From Curtobacterium luteum (GTDB lineage Bacteria; Actinomycetota; Actinomycetes; Actinomycetales; Microbacteriaceae): 64,000 nucleotides of DNA. The stretch covers positions 1-64,000 of the forward strand of contig NZ_BMOI01000013.1 in assembly GCF_014646995.1 (NCBI RefSeq), written 5' to 3'. Below, in pieces: positions 7,349-15,719 of the stretch (position 1 is its first letter; the number at the start of each line of letters is the position of its first letter). The position numbers and the translations under genes are program-made. Below the pieces are notes generated by a model. It had not been told where the DNA came from. It saw only the letters and a program-made list of their open reading frames with translations, and ran no database searches.

Positions 7349-8886
7349 CGCTGCGCTCCCTTCGTGCGCCCGAAGGGGTCGGGCGTCAGCGTGTACATGG
7401 TCTCGAGGTACTCGTGCAGGCCCTCGCCGCCGCCCTCGCGCCCGAGGCCGGACTGCTTGACGCCGCCGAACGGCGCGGACGCGTTCGACACGATGCCGGT
7501 GTTCAGTCCGAGCATGCCGGTCTCGAGCCGTTCCATGAGGCGCTGGCCGCGGGCGGGGTCCTCGGTGAACGCGTACCCGACGAGGCCGTACTCGGTGTCG
7601 TTCGCGGCGGCGACGGCCTCGTCCTCGGTCGCGAACGTGCGGATCGCGAGGACCGGTCCGAAGATCTCGTCGCGGAGCAGGTCGCTGCCGGGCTGCACGT
7701 CGGTGATCACCGTGGGCGCGTAGAACGTCCCGGGGCCGTCGACGGGCTGCCCGCCGGTGCGGAGAGTGGCACCCCGGTCGAGCGCGTCGGTGACGAGCCG
7801 GTGCGCCTTGTCGACCGCCCGCTGGTCGATGAGCGGGCCGATCGCGACGCCGTCCTCGGTCCCGCGGCCGACGGTCATCGCCTCGACGCGTTCGGTGAGC
7901 CGCCGGGCGAACTCCTCGGCGACCGACTCCTGCACGATGAACCGGTTCGCCGCGGTGCAGGCCTGTCCGGTGTTGCGGAACTTGGCCGCGAGGGCGCCCT
8001 CGACCGCGAGGTCGAGGTCGGCGTCCTCGAACACGACGAACGGGGCGTTGCCGCCGAGCTCCATGCTGGTCCGGAGGACGTTCTGCGCGGCCTGCGCGAG
8101 GAGCGTCCGGCCAACCGGGGTCGACCCCGTGAACGACAGCTTCCGGAGTCGGGGGTCGCTGATGATCGGTTCGGAGAGCGCTCCCGCGTGGCTCGTCGGG
8201 ACGACGTTCACGACCCCGGCGGGCACCCCGGCCTCGAGCAGGAGGTCCGCGAACAGCAGGGTCGTGAGCGGGGTGAGCTCGGCCGGCTTCACGACCGCGG
8301 TGCACCCGGCGGCGAGCGCCGGGGCGATCTTGCGCGTGGCCATCGCGAGCGGGAAGTTCCACGGGGTGATGAGGAAGGTCGGCCCGACGGGCTTGTGCGT
8401 CACGATCGCCCGCCCGGATCCCTCGGGGTTGGTGCCGTAGGAGCCGCCGATCCGGACGGCCTCCTCGGAGAACCAGCGGAGGAACTCGCCGCCGTAGGTG
8501 ACCTCGCCGTTCGCCTCGGCGAGGGGCTTGCCCATCTCGAGCGTCATGAGGAGCGCGAAGTCCGCCCGGCGCTCCTGGAGCAGGTCGAACGCCTTCCGGA
8601 GCACCTCGGCACGCTGCCGCGGCGGGGTGGTCGCCCACGCCTGCTGGGCTGCTGCGGCGGCGTCCAGGGCACGGACACCGTCCTCGGGGGTTGCGTCGGC
8701 GATCTCGAGGAGCGTCTCGCCGGTCGAGGGGTCGACGACGGGGAACGTCGCGCCGTCGGCCGCCGGCTGCCAGGTGCCGTCGACCAGGAGGCCCGTGGGG
8801 ACCTTCGCGAGGAGCGCGCGTTCGGCGGCGGCGCGGGTGGCCTGCTGCGTGTCGGTCGCGCTGTGGTCGGTCTGGGTGTCGGTCAT
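7345..8886 (-). CDS. gabD: Succinate-semialdehyde dehydrogenase (NAD(P)-dependent)
   Basis: The 513-residue protein oxidises succinate semialdehyde to succinate, the second step of GABA breakdown. It is a full-length aldehyde dehydrogenase. The cofactor region has TFLITPWNFPLAMATRKIAP and FTGSTPVGRTLL, the general-base Glu is in MELGGNAPF (about residue 276), and the catalytic Cys is in FRNTGQACTAANRF (about residue 309). The C-terminus ends in PFGGVKQSGLGREGG, as in GabD. Its start overlaps the gabT stop (ATGA) and its stop overlaps the amine oxidase start, so the three are translationally coupled. An N-terminal extension of about 30 polar residues is longer than in E. coli GabD. Confidence 0.9.
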   Translation of the reverse strand: MTDTQTDHSATDTQQATRAAAERALLAKVPTGLLVDGTWQPAADGATFPVVDPSTGETLLEIADATPEDGVRALDAAAAAQQAWATTPPRQRAEVLRKAFDLLQERRADFALLMTLEMGKPLAEANGEVTYGGEFLRWFSEEAVRIGGSYGTNPEGSGRAIVTHKPVGPTFLITPWNFPLAMATRKIAPALAAGCTAVVKPAELTPLTTLLFADLLLEAGVPAGVVNVVPTSHAGALSEPIISDPRLRKLSFTGSTPVGRTLLAQAAQNVLRTSMELGGNAPFVVFEDADLDLAVEGALAAKFRNTGQACTAANRFIVQESVAEEFARRLTERVEAMTVGRGTEDGVAIGPLIDQRAVDKAHRLVTDALDRGATLRTGGQPVDGPGTFYAPTVITDVQPGSDLLRDEIFGPVLAIRTFATEDEAVAAANDTEYGLVGYAFTEDPARGQRLMERLETGMLGLNTGIVSNASAPFGGVKQSGLGREGGGEGLHEYLETMYTLTPDPFGRTKGAQR

Positions 8887-10247
8887 GCTGCGGCGAGTCC
8901 TTCCAGGACGACGTCCAGGCCTTCGCCGAGGAGGGCGTCGTCGATCGCGAGCGGGGGGAGGAAGCGGAGGACGTTGCCGTACGTCCCCGCGGTGAGGGCG
9001 ATGACGCCGTGCTCGTACGCGTACTTGACCACACGCCCGGTGAGTGCGGCATCGGGTTCGCCGGTCGCGGGGTCGACGAGCTCGACCGCGACCATGGCGC
9101 CGCGACCGCGGACGTCGCCGATGCGCGGGTCCTCGGCCTGCGCGGCGCGGAGGCGTCCGAGCAGCAGGTCGCCGATCGCGGCCGCCCGCTCGACGAGGCC
9201 GTCGTGCTCGAACGCGTCGATGGCGGCGAGCGCTGCGGCACAGGCGACGGGGTTGCCGCCGTACGTGCCGCCGAGGCCGCCGACGTGCGCGGAGTCCATG
9301 ATCTCGGCGCGACCGGTCACGGCGGACAGCGGCATCCCGCCGGCCATGCCCTTCGCAGTGGTGACGAGGTCGGGGACGATGCCCTCGTGCTCGCTCGCGA
9401 ACATCGCGCCGGTGCGGGCGAAGCCGGTCTGGACCTCGTCGGCGATGAAGACGACGTCGTTCGCGGTGGCCCACGCCGAGAGCGCGGCCAGGAACCCGGG
9501 CGCCGGGACGACGAACCCGCCCTCGCCCTGGATCGGCTCGATGAGCACGGCGGCGGTGTTCTCGGCGCCGACCTGCTTCTCGATCTGGGTGATCGCACGC
9601 TTGGCGGCCTCGGCGCCGGACAGCCCGCCGTCGCGGTACGGGTACGACATCGGCACGCGGTAGACCTCGGGGGCGAACGGCCCGAAGCCGTTCTTGTACG
9701 GCTGGTTCTTCGCCGTGAGCGCCATCGTGAGGTTGGTGCGGCCGTGGTACGCGTGGTCGAACACGACCACGGCCTGCTTGCCGGTGTGCTTCCGGGCGAT
9801 CTTGACCGCGTTCTCGACGGCTTCGGCGCCGGAGTTGAACAGGGCGGTCTTCTTCGCGTGGTCGCCCGGCGTGAGGCGGTTGAGGGCCTCGGCGACCTCG
9901 ACGTACCCGTCGTACGCGGCGATCGTGAAGCACGTGTGCGTGAAGGCGGCGACCTGCTGCTGCACGGCCTCGACCACGCGGGGGTGCGCGTTGCCGACGC
10001 TCGTGACGGCGATACCGGAGCCGAGGTCGACGAGCGAGTTGCCGTCCGCGTCGACGACGACCCCGCCGCCGGCCGCGACGACCGCGACCGGCACGGCGAT
10101 GCCGACGCCGGCGGCGACCGCGGCGGCCTTCCGTTCCAGCAGCGCGCGGGAGCGCGGACCCGGCACCTCCGTGACGAGCCGCCGCTCCTGCGGCAGCGAG
10201 GGGCCACCCGTGGCGGCGCTGGTCGAGGGGGCGACGGTGGAGGTCAT
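8883..10247 (-). CDS. gabT: 4-aminobutyrate aminotransferase
   Basis: This 454-residue class III PLP-dependent aminotransferase moves the amino group of GABA to 2-oxoglutarate, giving succinate semialdehyde. Motifs seen are LFNSGAEAVENAVKIAR (cofactor phosphate binding), FDHAYHGRTNLTM, IEPIQGEGGF, VFIADEVQTGFARTG with the conserved Asp, and the PLP Lys in TTAKGMAGG near residue 299. GLGGTYGGNPVACAAAL completes the family signature. The ATG at 10247 was chosen because the 12 codons upstream reach into the short divergent promoter region. It is the first gene of the gabT-gabD-amine oxidase operon, facing the PucR-type regulator across 92 bp. Confidence 0.92.
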   Translation of the reverse strand: MTSTVAPSTSAATGGPSLPQERRLVTEVPGPRSRALLERKAAAVAAGVGIAVPVAVVAAGGGVVVDADGNSLVDLGSGIAVTSVGNAHPRVVEAVQQQVAAFTHTCFTIAAYDGYVEVAEALNRLTPGDHAKKTALFNSGAEAVENAVKIARKHTGKQAVVVFDHAYHGRTNLTMALTAKNQPYKNGFGPFAPEVYRVPMSYPYRDGGLSGAEAAKRAITQIEKQVGAENTAAVLIEPIQGEGGFVVPAPGFLAALSAWATANDVVFIADEVQTGFARTGAMFASEHEGIVPDLVTTAKGMAGGMPLSAVTGRAEIMDSAHVGGLGGTYGGNPVACAAALAAIDAFEHDGLVERAAAIGDLLLGRLRAAQAEDPRIGDVRGRGAMVAVELVDPATGEPDAALTGRVVKYAYEHGVIALTAGTYGNVLRFLPPLAIDDALLGEGLDVVLEGLAAA

Positions 10248-10327
10248 GCGGCGATCGTAGGAGCCGACCACCCCGACCCCCACTGTCCCTCACGTACAGC
10301 AGCCCTGCTCCGGATCGCCACAGCGGA

Positions 10328-10333
10328 TAGAGT
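10328..10333 (+). promoter_or_regulatory. -10 element of the pucR-type gene
   Basis: TAGAGT lies exactly six bases before the ATG at 10340. This geometry puts the transcription start on or next to the start codon, so the mRNA is probably leaderless. Inferred from sequence only. Confidence 0.55.
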
Positions 10334-10339
10334 CCGTGC

Positions 10340-11890
10340 ATGCCCGCGACGCTGCGCTCCCTGCTCCACCGCGCCGACCTACACCTCCGGCTGCTGACCC
10401 GGGACGACGCCGACGCGCTCGACGCCCCGCTGTCCTGGCTGCACAGCTCCGACCTCGAGGACCCGACGCCGTTCCTCGCCGACGGCCAGGGACTGCTCAC
10501 GACCGGCACCCAGTTCGACGAGGACGAGGTGAGCGCGACCGTCGCCGAGACGTACGTCGCACGACTCCGGCGTCGCGGGGTGGTCGCACTCGGCTTCGGG
10601 ACCGAGGTCGTCCGTGCCGGCACCCCGGCTTCCCTCGTCGACGCGTGCGACGCCCACGGGCTGCCGCTCTTCGAGGTGCCCTACGAGACGTCGTTCATCG
10701 CGGTCGCGCAGGCGAACGCGGACGCCGTGTCCCGCGAGGCGAACGCCCGGAACGCCTGGGCGCTCTCGGCCCAGCGGGCGATCTCGCTCGCGGCGATGCG
10801 TCCGGACGGGCTGGGCGCGACGATCGCCGAGCTCTCGCGACAACTCGACGGCTGGGTCGGGCTGTTCGACCTCTCCGGCCGCCTCGACCGCGGGCACCCC
10901 GACGGCGCGGTCCCCGAGGCCGACCTCGACGTGCTCCGGTCCGAGGCGTTGCGGCTCCTGCGCGCAGGACAGCGGGCGAGCCTGCCGGTGACGACGGAGC
11001 ACCGCACCGGGTACACCCTGCAGACCCTCGGCAGCGGCGGTCACCTCAGCGGCGTCCTCGCGATCGCGAACGGGGGCGCGCTCGACCGGGCCGGCCGCGA
11101 GGTCGTCACGGCCGTCATCGCACTCGCCGGACTCGCACTGCAGCAGAACCGCGAGCTCGCCCGGGCCCGCGGACTCCTCCGCACCGGACTCCTGACGATG
11201 CTCTCGGTCGGCGACCCGGCCGTCGTCGACTCGACCTCGCGCGAGGTGTGGGGGCCGCTGCCCGAGGAGCCCGTCCGGATCGCCGCGGTCGAGGTGCCCG
11301 ACCACGACCTCGACACCGTCGTGGACCTGCTCGAACTGTGGGTCCAGGACCGTCCCGGGCGGCTCTTCTTCGCCGTGGACGACGCCCTCTTCCTCTGCGT
11401 CGGTGCCGAGGACACCGGGGTCGTCGACGAGCTCGTCGCCCGCTTCGACCTGCACGCCGGGCTCTCGGACGGCGCGTCGTACCGGTACTTCGGCCGGGCG
11501 CGGACCGAGGCGGTGCAGGCGCTCGACCGTCGACGCGAGGGCCGTCCCGGCACCACCGAGTTCGGCGACCTCGCCCGTGAGGGGGTGCTCGCCCACCTCG
11601 CGCACGTCGACGTCGACGCGGGGGCAGTCGCCCGTGCGTTCCTCGCCCCGCTGCTCGACCACGACCGGGCCGCCGGCACCGAGCTCACCCGGACGGTCCG
11701 CGCCTGGCTGGAGCAGAACTGCGAGTACGACCGCACCGCCCAGGCCCTCGGCGTGCACCGGCACACCGCCCGCGCCCGGGTCGAGCACGCCGGACGCCTG
11801 CTCGAGCGGGACCTCTCCGCCTTCGCCACCCGAGCCGACCTCTGGGCCGCCTTCGTCGTCGACGGCGGACCGGGCGCGACCGCCCTCTAG
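10340..11890 (+). CDS. PucR-family transcriptional regulator
   Basis: The 516-residue regulator has the PucR layout. An N-terminal purine-catabolism-regulator-like domain spans about residues 5-120 (LLTRDDADALDAPLSWLHSSDLEDPTPFL-type strands, TPASLVDACDAHGLPLFEVP). A central GGDEF-like sensory region follows. The C-terminal PucR helix-turn-helix is at about 445-505 (TVRAWLEQNCEYDRTAQALG, VHRHTARARVEHAGRLLERD). Regulators of this class often activate a divergent amine or nitrogen catabolic operon, and here gabT is divergent at 92 bp. It is therefore the likely controller of the GABA operon. The effector is not predictable from sequence. Confidence 0.85.
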   Translation: MPATLRSLLHRADLHLRLLTRDDADALDAPLSWLHSSDLEDPTPFLADGQGLLTTGTQFDEDEVSATVAETYVARLRRRGVVALGFGTEVVRAGTPASLVDACDAHGLPLFEVPYETSFIAVAQANADAVSREANARNAWALSAQRAISLAAMRPDGLGATIAELSRQLDGWVGLFDLSGRLDRGHPDGAVPEADLDVLRSEALRLLRAGQRASLPVTTEHRTGYTLQTLGSGGHLSGVLAIANGGALDRAGREVVTAVIALAGLALQQNRELARARGLLRTGLLTMLSVGDPAVVDSTSREVWGPLPEEPVRIAAVEVPDHDLDTVVDLLELWVQDRPGRLFFAVDDALFLCVGAEDTGVVDELVARFDLHAGLSDGASYRYFGRARTEAVQALDRRREGRPGTTEFGDLAREGVLAHLAHVDVDAGAVARAFLAPLLDHDRAAGTELTRTVRAWLEQNCEYDRTAQALGVHRHTARARVEHAGRLLERDLSAFATRADLWAAFVVDGGPGATAL

Positions 11891-11893
11891 GCT
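11888..11893 (+). promoter_or_regulatory. -10 element of the TetR gene
   Basis: TAGGCT overlaps the stop codon of the PucR-type gene and lies six bases before the GTG at 11900, so a leaderless transcript is likely. It favours 11900 over the GTG at 11894. Confidence 0.45.
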
Positions 11894-11899
11894 GTGCCC

Positions 11900-12532
11900 G
11901 TGCCGACCCCACCCACCCGCCGGCGCCTCGGGCCCGCCGAGCGCGAGGCGCAGATCACCGCCGGGGCCGCGGCGGTCGCACGCGCGGACGGGCTCGCCGG
12001 GGTCACGCTGCGGGGGGTGGCCGCGGCCGTCGGCGTCGCACCGTCCCTCGTCGCGCACTACCGTCCGTCGATGGACGTCCTGGTCGGTGACACCTTCCGC
12101 ACGATCGCCGAGGCCGAGGTCGCGGAGGTCCGTCGGCTCGTGGAGCGCCGTGCCGACCCGGTCGCACGGCTGTCCGTGCTGCTCGCCGCGATCGCGGACC
12201 CGGCGCGCGACGACGTGGCGGTGCTCTGGGCCGACGCGTGGAGCCTGGGTCGGACGAACGAGGTCCTCGCCACTGCCGCGCGGGACGTCATGGACGACTG
12301 GCAGCGCCTCGCAACGGGGGTCGTCGCGGACGGCGTCGACGCTGGTGTCATGCGGACCGAGGACCCGGCGGGGATCGGCCGGCTGCTGTTCGCCCTCGTC
12401 GACGCCACGAACGGGTACGCCCTCGTCGACTACCTCGACCGCCCCACGCGTGAAGGCCTCGTGCGCGACACGATCGCCCGCGCCGTCGGCCTCGACCCGC
12501 GCGCGCTCGACGCACCTGGCCCGGACGCCTGA
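11900..12532 (+). CDS. TetR-family transcriptional regulator
   Basis: This is a 210-residue protein with an N-terminal TetR helix-turn-helix at about residues 12-60 (REAQITAGAAAVARADGLAG, VTLRGVAAAVGVAPSLVAHY) and an all-helical ligand domain (ending in RLLFALVDATNGYALVDYL). The GTG at 11900 is preferred because a TAGGCT hexamer sits six bases upstream; the GTG at 11894 is the alternative. It begins 9 bases after the PucR-type gene on the same strand and may be another regulator of the amine operon, since choline and amine regulators are frequent in this family. The ligand is unknown. Confidence 0.82.
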   Translation: MPTPPTRRRLGPAEREAQITAGAAAVARADGLAGVTLRGVAAAVGVAPSLVAHYRPSMDVLVGDTFRTIAEAEVAEVRRLVERRADPVARLSVLLAAIADPARDDVAVLWADAWSLGRTNEVLATAARDVMDDWQRLATGVVADGVDAGVMRTEDPAGIGRLLFALVDATNGYALVDYLDRPTREGLVRDTIARAVGLDPRALDAPGPDA

Positions 12533-12554
12533 CCCGCGCTCGTGCCCGCCGCGC

Positions 12555-12625
12555 ACTCGGTGCGAGGTTCCACACACGGTGGCAGGGCATTCGCCCCGCA
12601 CGGTGCGCACAACCTCGCACCGAGT
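12555..12625. repeat. Long inverted-repeat element, copy 1
   Basis: Perfect 15-bp arms (12555-12569 and 12611-12625; ACTCGGTGCGAGGTT and its complement) enclose a 41-base core. Nearly the whole unit recurs at 14154-14218, including the core (GGTGGCAGGGCATTC and GCACGGTGCGCACAACC). It sits between the TetR gene and the next gene. It could form a long hairpin and is probably a dispersed intergenic repeat of this genome. Confidence 0.8.
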
Positions 12626-12662
12626 AGGGAGCCGCAGCGCGCGGGGAGCCGCACCGGACGGC

Positions 12663-12668
12663 TACGCT
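12663..12668 (+). promoter_or_regulatory. -10 element of the 12675 gene
   Basis: TACGCT lies six bases before the GTG at 12675, giving the leaderless geometry seen at several other genes here. It is the main reason for choosing that start. Confidence 0.45.
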
Positions 12669-12674
12669 CGCGGC

Positions 12675-13529
12675 GTGGAACTCCTCACCGACGTCCGCCG
12701 CGGCGACTGGCTCGTCCGGCGGGCCGGTGCGTGGTCGACGATCGGGGGCGTCGTCGGCACGGGCTTCACCGCGTGCGCGCGGGTGCTCCACCCGGTGACC
12801 GCGCACCGCGACGACCGGAGCACCACCGATCGGTGGGGCGAGCATCCCGTGCTCGAGACGGCGACGTGGCGCTGGGCCGACGTCGCGGCGCGCACGGGCG
12901 GCACCGTCGACGCGCGGACGCGCTGGGACCGACTGACGGGCCTGGACGACGAGTCGGACCTTCCCTTCCCGGACGGCTGGCGTGCTGAACCCCCGCAGGA
13001 GGGCTGGCTCGACCCGTCCGTGCTCGCGGTCCTCATCGGTCACCTGGCGGCAGCCACGTCGACGCCCGACGACCTCGTCGCCGGGATCTGGGACGGGTGG
13101 GGCGACCTCGACGGCAGTGGGATGCTGGTCGTCGGCTGGCAGCGGTCCGACGACGAACCGGGGCCGACGCACGCCGAGCGTGTCGCGATGCAGGCGGACG
13201 CCGACCGGCGCCGCGCCGAGCAGGACGCCCTCGTGGCCGCGCTCGCCGGGCCGCGCCTGCAGTGGCCAGGGCGAGACCTCATCTGCTTCGCGACGAACGC
13301 CTCGGAGCTCGCCGACCCGACCTGGACCGATCGGGCGACGGTCGGTGACGGCCACCCGCTGCGGCACACGCCACAGCTGCTGTGGCCCGGAGACCGTGCG
13401 TGGGCGATGGCGACGGAGATCGACCTCGACTCGACGATGGTCGCCGGATCACGGGCCCTCGTCGAGGCGATCCTCGGCGACCCCCGGCTGGAGGCCTTCG
13501 AGGTCCACGAGGACGACCCGCTGGGCTGA
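12675..13529 (+). CDS. Conserved hypothetical protein
   Basis: The 284-residue soluble protein starts at GTG 12675, six bases after a TACGCT hexamer. I do not recognise its family. It is rich in Trp, Asp and Arg, has an AERVAMQADADRRRAEQDALVA helix at about residues 170-192 and a mixed alpha/beta C-terminus (WAMATEIDLDSTMVAGSRAL). No signal peptide, membrane segment or catalytic motif is obvious. Long inverted-repeat elements lie upstream of it and downstream of the next gene, so this gene and the lipoprotein gene after it form a unit bracketed by the two copies. Confidence 0.6.
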   Translation: MELLTDVRRGDWLVRRAGAWSTIGGVVGTGFTACARVLHPVTAHRDDRSTTDRWGEHPVLETATWRWADVAARTGGTVDARTRWDRLTGLDDESDLPFPDGWRAEPPQEGWLDPSVLAVLIGHLAAATSTPDDLVAGIWDGWGDLDGSGMLVVGWQRSDDEPGPTHAERVAMQADADRRRAEQDALVAALAGPRLQWPGRDLICFATNASELADPTWTDRATVGDGHPLRHTPQLLWPGDRAWAMATEIDLDSTMVAGSRALVEAILGDPRLEAFEVHEDDPLG

Positions 13530-13599
13530 GGTCGCGGAAGCTGCGACGGCCCCGGACGGGGCGTTGCGGTACGGGTTCGACGACGGGCATGCTCGGGAC

Positions 13600-14124
13600 G
13601 TGCTGACACGCGCCCCCGCCCGCATCGCTCTCGTGGGGGCCGTCGTCGCCACCGCACTCCTGCTCACGGGCTGCTCGCAGCACGATCCGGCGCCGGACCA
13701 TTACGGCCAGGCGTGGCTCGACCGCATGTCGTCCGCCCTGAGCGATGCGCACGGCCAGGGCGGTGCCGGTGGCCGGCTCACGGTCGGCGACGACGGACGC
13801 GCTTTCGCCGGAGCCGCGCTGTCCTCGGTGTCGCCGGGATCGTACGACGTGCTCGCCGTCTGTCGATCCACTGCGACCGTGCGGATCAGCGTCCGTGCCT
13901 TCACTTCGACGAAGGACGGTGAGGGCGACGACCTGCACCCCGGGGAGGCCCTCGCGGAGCGGGACGTCCCGTGCGGGGCGACGGCGCGACTCCCGATCAC
14001 CGTCGACCGGAGGGTGGACGGCATCGAGCTCGACGCCGAGACGTCCGACCGGTCGGGCCGGGCGCTCTGGTCGGCGCAGATCACGCGCCGGGGGTGGCAG
14101 CCGGACCTCGATCGGATCGGCTGA
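13600..14124 (+). CDS. Putative lipoprotein
   Basis: This is a 174-residue exported protein. The signal sequence ends in the lipobox LLTGC, with the lipidated Cys at about residue 26, followed by SQHDPAPDHYG. The mature part is mostly beta (VLAVCRSTATVRISVRAF, ATLPITVDRR-type strands), as in small beta-sandwich lipoproteins. Two further Cys (near VCRST and DVPCGA) could form a disulfide. The GTG at 13600 gives a normal signal length; earlier in-frame codons would place it inside the preceding gene. Function unknown. Confidence 0.65.
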   Translation: MLTRAPARIALVGAVVATALLLTGCSQHDPAPDHYGQAWLDRMSSALSDAHGQGGAGGRLTVGDDGRAFAGAALSSVSPGSYDVLAVCRSTATVRISVRAFTSTKDGEGDDLHPGEALAERDVPCGATARLPITVDRRVDGIELDAETSDRSGRALWSAQITRRGWQPDLDRIG

Positions 14125-14153
14125 CGCCATCGCAGTGGGCACGGCGTCGTGCA

Positions 14154-14218
14154 CGGTGCGAGGTTCCGCACACGGTGGCAGGGCATTCCCCTCGCACGGT
14201 GCGCACAACCTCGCACGG
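14154..14218. repeat. Long inverted-repeat element, copy 2
   Basis: Arms 14156-14165 and 14207-14216 (GTGCGAGGTT and its complement) and an internal core match copy 1 at 12555-12625 almost base for base. The outer five bases of the arms are not palindromic in this copy. It lies in the convergent gap between the lipoprotein gene and the sugar ABC operon. Confidence 0.8.
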
Positions 14219-14272
14219 AGCCGGAAGCACCGCAGCCGCGCAGTGCGGCGCAGCGCGTGACGGGACCACAGA

Positions 14273-14318
14273 ACGGACGGGAGGCACGGTGCCAGCTGGC
14301 ACCGTGCCTCCCGTCCGT
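14273..14318. terminator. Perfect 21-bp stem terminator-like hairpin
   Basis: Arms 14273-14293 and 14298-14318 are exact reverse complements around an AGCT loop, so the whole 46 bp is one perfect palindrome. It lies 15 bases past the stop of the solute-binding protein gene and between convergent genes, so it probably ends transcription from the sugar operon. No T-run follows. Confidence 0.8.
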
Positions 14319-14333
14319 CAGCGCGTCAGCGCG

Positions 14334-15671
14334 TCAGCCCTTGACCGGGATCGACTGCGCCTTCAGCGCCGCGACCGTCTTGGACTGCCCCGACTCGAGC
14401 GCCTCGAGGAGCGTGCCCTGTCCGGACGCCGCCTGGCCGAACCCGTCCGAGATGTCCGAGTACGTCTGGGTCATCGTCGGACCCCAGGTGAACGGCTGGA
14501 TGTTCTCCGCGGCGGTGGCGAACTCCTCGTAGATCTTCTGGTCGCCGTAGAACGGCAGGCCCTCGGTCAGTGCGGGGAGGTCGGCGCCGGTGGTGGACGC
14601 GGGGTAGAGGTTGGCCTGCTTGTTGAGGGCGGCGAGCGCCTCCTTCGACGTGTTCAGCCACACCAGGAACTTCGACGCCTCGGCCGGGTGCTTGCTCCCG
14701 CTGAAGACGACGTTGGACGATCCACCCCAGGCGGCGGACTTCGTCTCACCCGAGGTCCACTGCGGCATCGGCGCGACGGCCCACTTGCCGGAGGTCGACG
14801 GCGCACCGCTCGAGATGGTGTTCGCACCCCAGACGGCGGAGACCCAGGTCCAGTCCTGCCCCTTGTCGTAGGCGCTGTTCCACTGGTCGGAGAAGCTCGG
14901 CAGCGTGTTGACGAGCTTCTTGTCGATGAGGTCCTGCCAGTAGTTCGCGACCTTCTTCGACGCGCCGTCGGTCAGGTTGACGGTCCAGTCGGAGCCGGAG
15001 TTCGAGAACCACTGCCCGCCGGCCTGCGAGACGAGCCCGGCGAACTGGTTGACGTCGCCCTTGGCGAAGTTGGCGATGTTGCCACCGAGTGCCTTGATCT
15101 TCACGGCGTCCTGGGCGTACTCGTCCCAGGTCTTCGGCACGGACAGACCGGCCTTCTCGAAGAGGTCCTTGCGGTAGTAGAGCGCCATCGGGCCGGAGTC
15201 CTGCGGGATCGCGTAGACCGACTTCGAGTCGCCGAACGTCACCTGGTTCCAGAGACCCTCGGAGAAGTCCTTCTTCGCGTCCGCGACGCCGGCGCACGCG
15301 CCGATGTCCTCGAGGCCGTCCTGCACGCGGAACGCCGGCAGCGAGTCGTACTCGACCTGCCCGATGTCCGGGGCCTGCTTCGCCTTGAGCTGGTTGAAGA
15401 AGTTCTGGTAGGTGCCGCTGTTGCCGCTGGCGACGATGGAGACCTTGACCTGGATGTCCGGGTTCTCCTTGTTCCAGATCGCCACGACCTTGTCCATGTT
15501 CGGGACCCAGGTGGTGAAGTCGAGCGTGACCTTGCCGCTCGACGGCTTGCAGCTCGCAGCCGCGGTGTCGGAACCGCCACCGGAGCCGCTGCCGCCGGCG
15601 CTGCAGCCGGCGAGGGCCACGGTCGCGGCGACCGCCACGGCGGCGACGCTGAGGAACTTCGTTGTCTTCAT
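14334..15671 (-). CDS. ABC transporter solute-binding lipoprotein (sugar type)
   Basis: The 445-residue protein has a lipoprotein signal ending in VALAGCSAGG (Cys at about 22), a Gly/Ser linker, and a family 1 extracellular solute-binding fold. Typical stretches are TWVPNMDKVVAIWNKENPDI, DIGQVEYDSLPAF, PMALYYRKDLFEKAGLSVPK and KTWDEYAQDAVKIK. It should deliver an oligosaccharide to the two permeases encoded upstream. It lies last in the operon after the beta-galactosidase and both permeases, 49 bases from the second permease gene. The sugar is probably a galactoside or another beta-linked oligosaccharide, judged from the co-transcribed GH42 enzyme. Confidence 0.9.
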   Translation of the reverse strand: MKTTKFLSVAAVAVAATVALAGCSAGGSGSGGGSDTAAASCKPSSGKVTLDFTTWVPNMDKVVAIWNKENPDIQVKVSIVASGNSGTYQNFFNQLKAKQAPDIGQVEYDSLPAFRVQDGLEDIGACAGVADAKKDFSEGLWNQVTFGDSKSVYAIPQDSGPMALYYRKDLFEKAGLSVPKTWDEYAQDAVKIKALGGNIANFAKGDVNQFAGLVSQAGGQWFSNSGSDWTVNLTDGASKKVANYWQDLIDKKLVNTLPSFSDQWNSAYDKGQDWTWVSAVWGANTISSGAPSTSGKWAVAPMPQWTSGETKSAAWGGSSNVVFSGSKHPAEASKFLVWLNTSKEALAALNKQANLYPASTTGADLPALTEGLPFYGDQKIYEEFATAAENIQPFTWGPTMTQTYSDISDGFGQAASGQGTLLEALESGQSKTVAALKAQSIPVKG

Positions 15672-15719
15672 GCTGTTTCCGTTCGGGAGTGAGAGGTGGT
15701 GCGTCAGGAGGGTCGGTGG

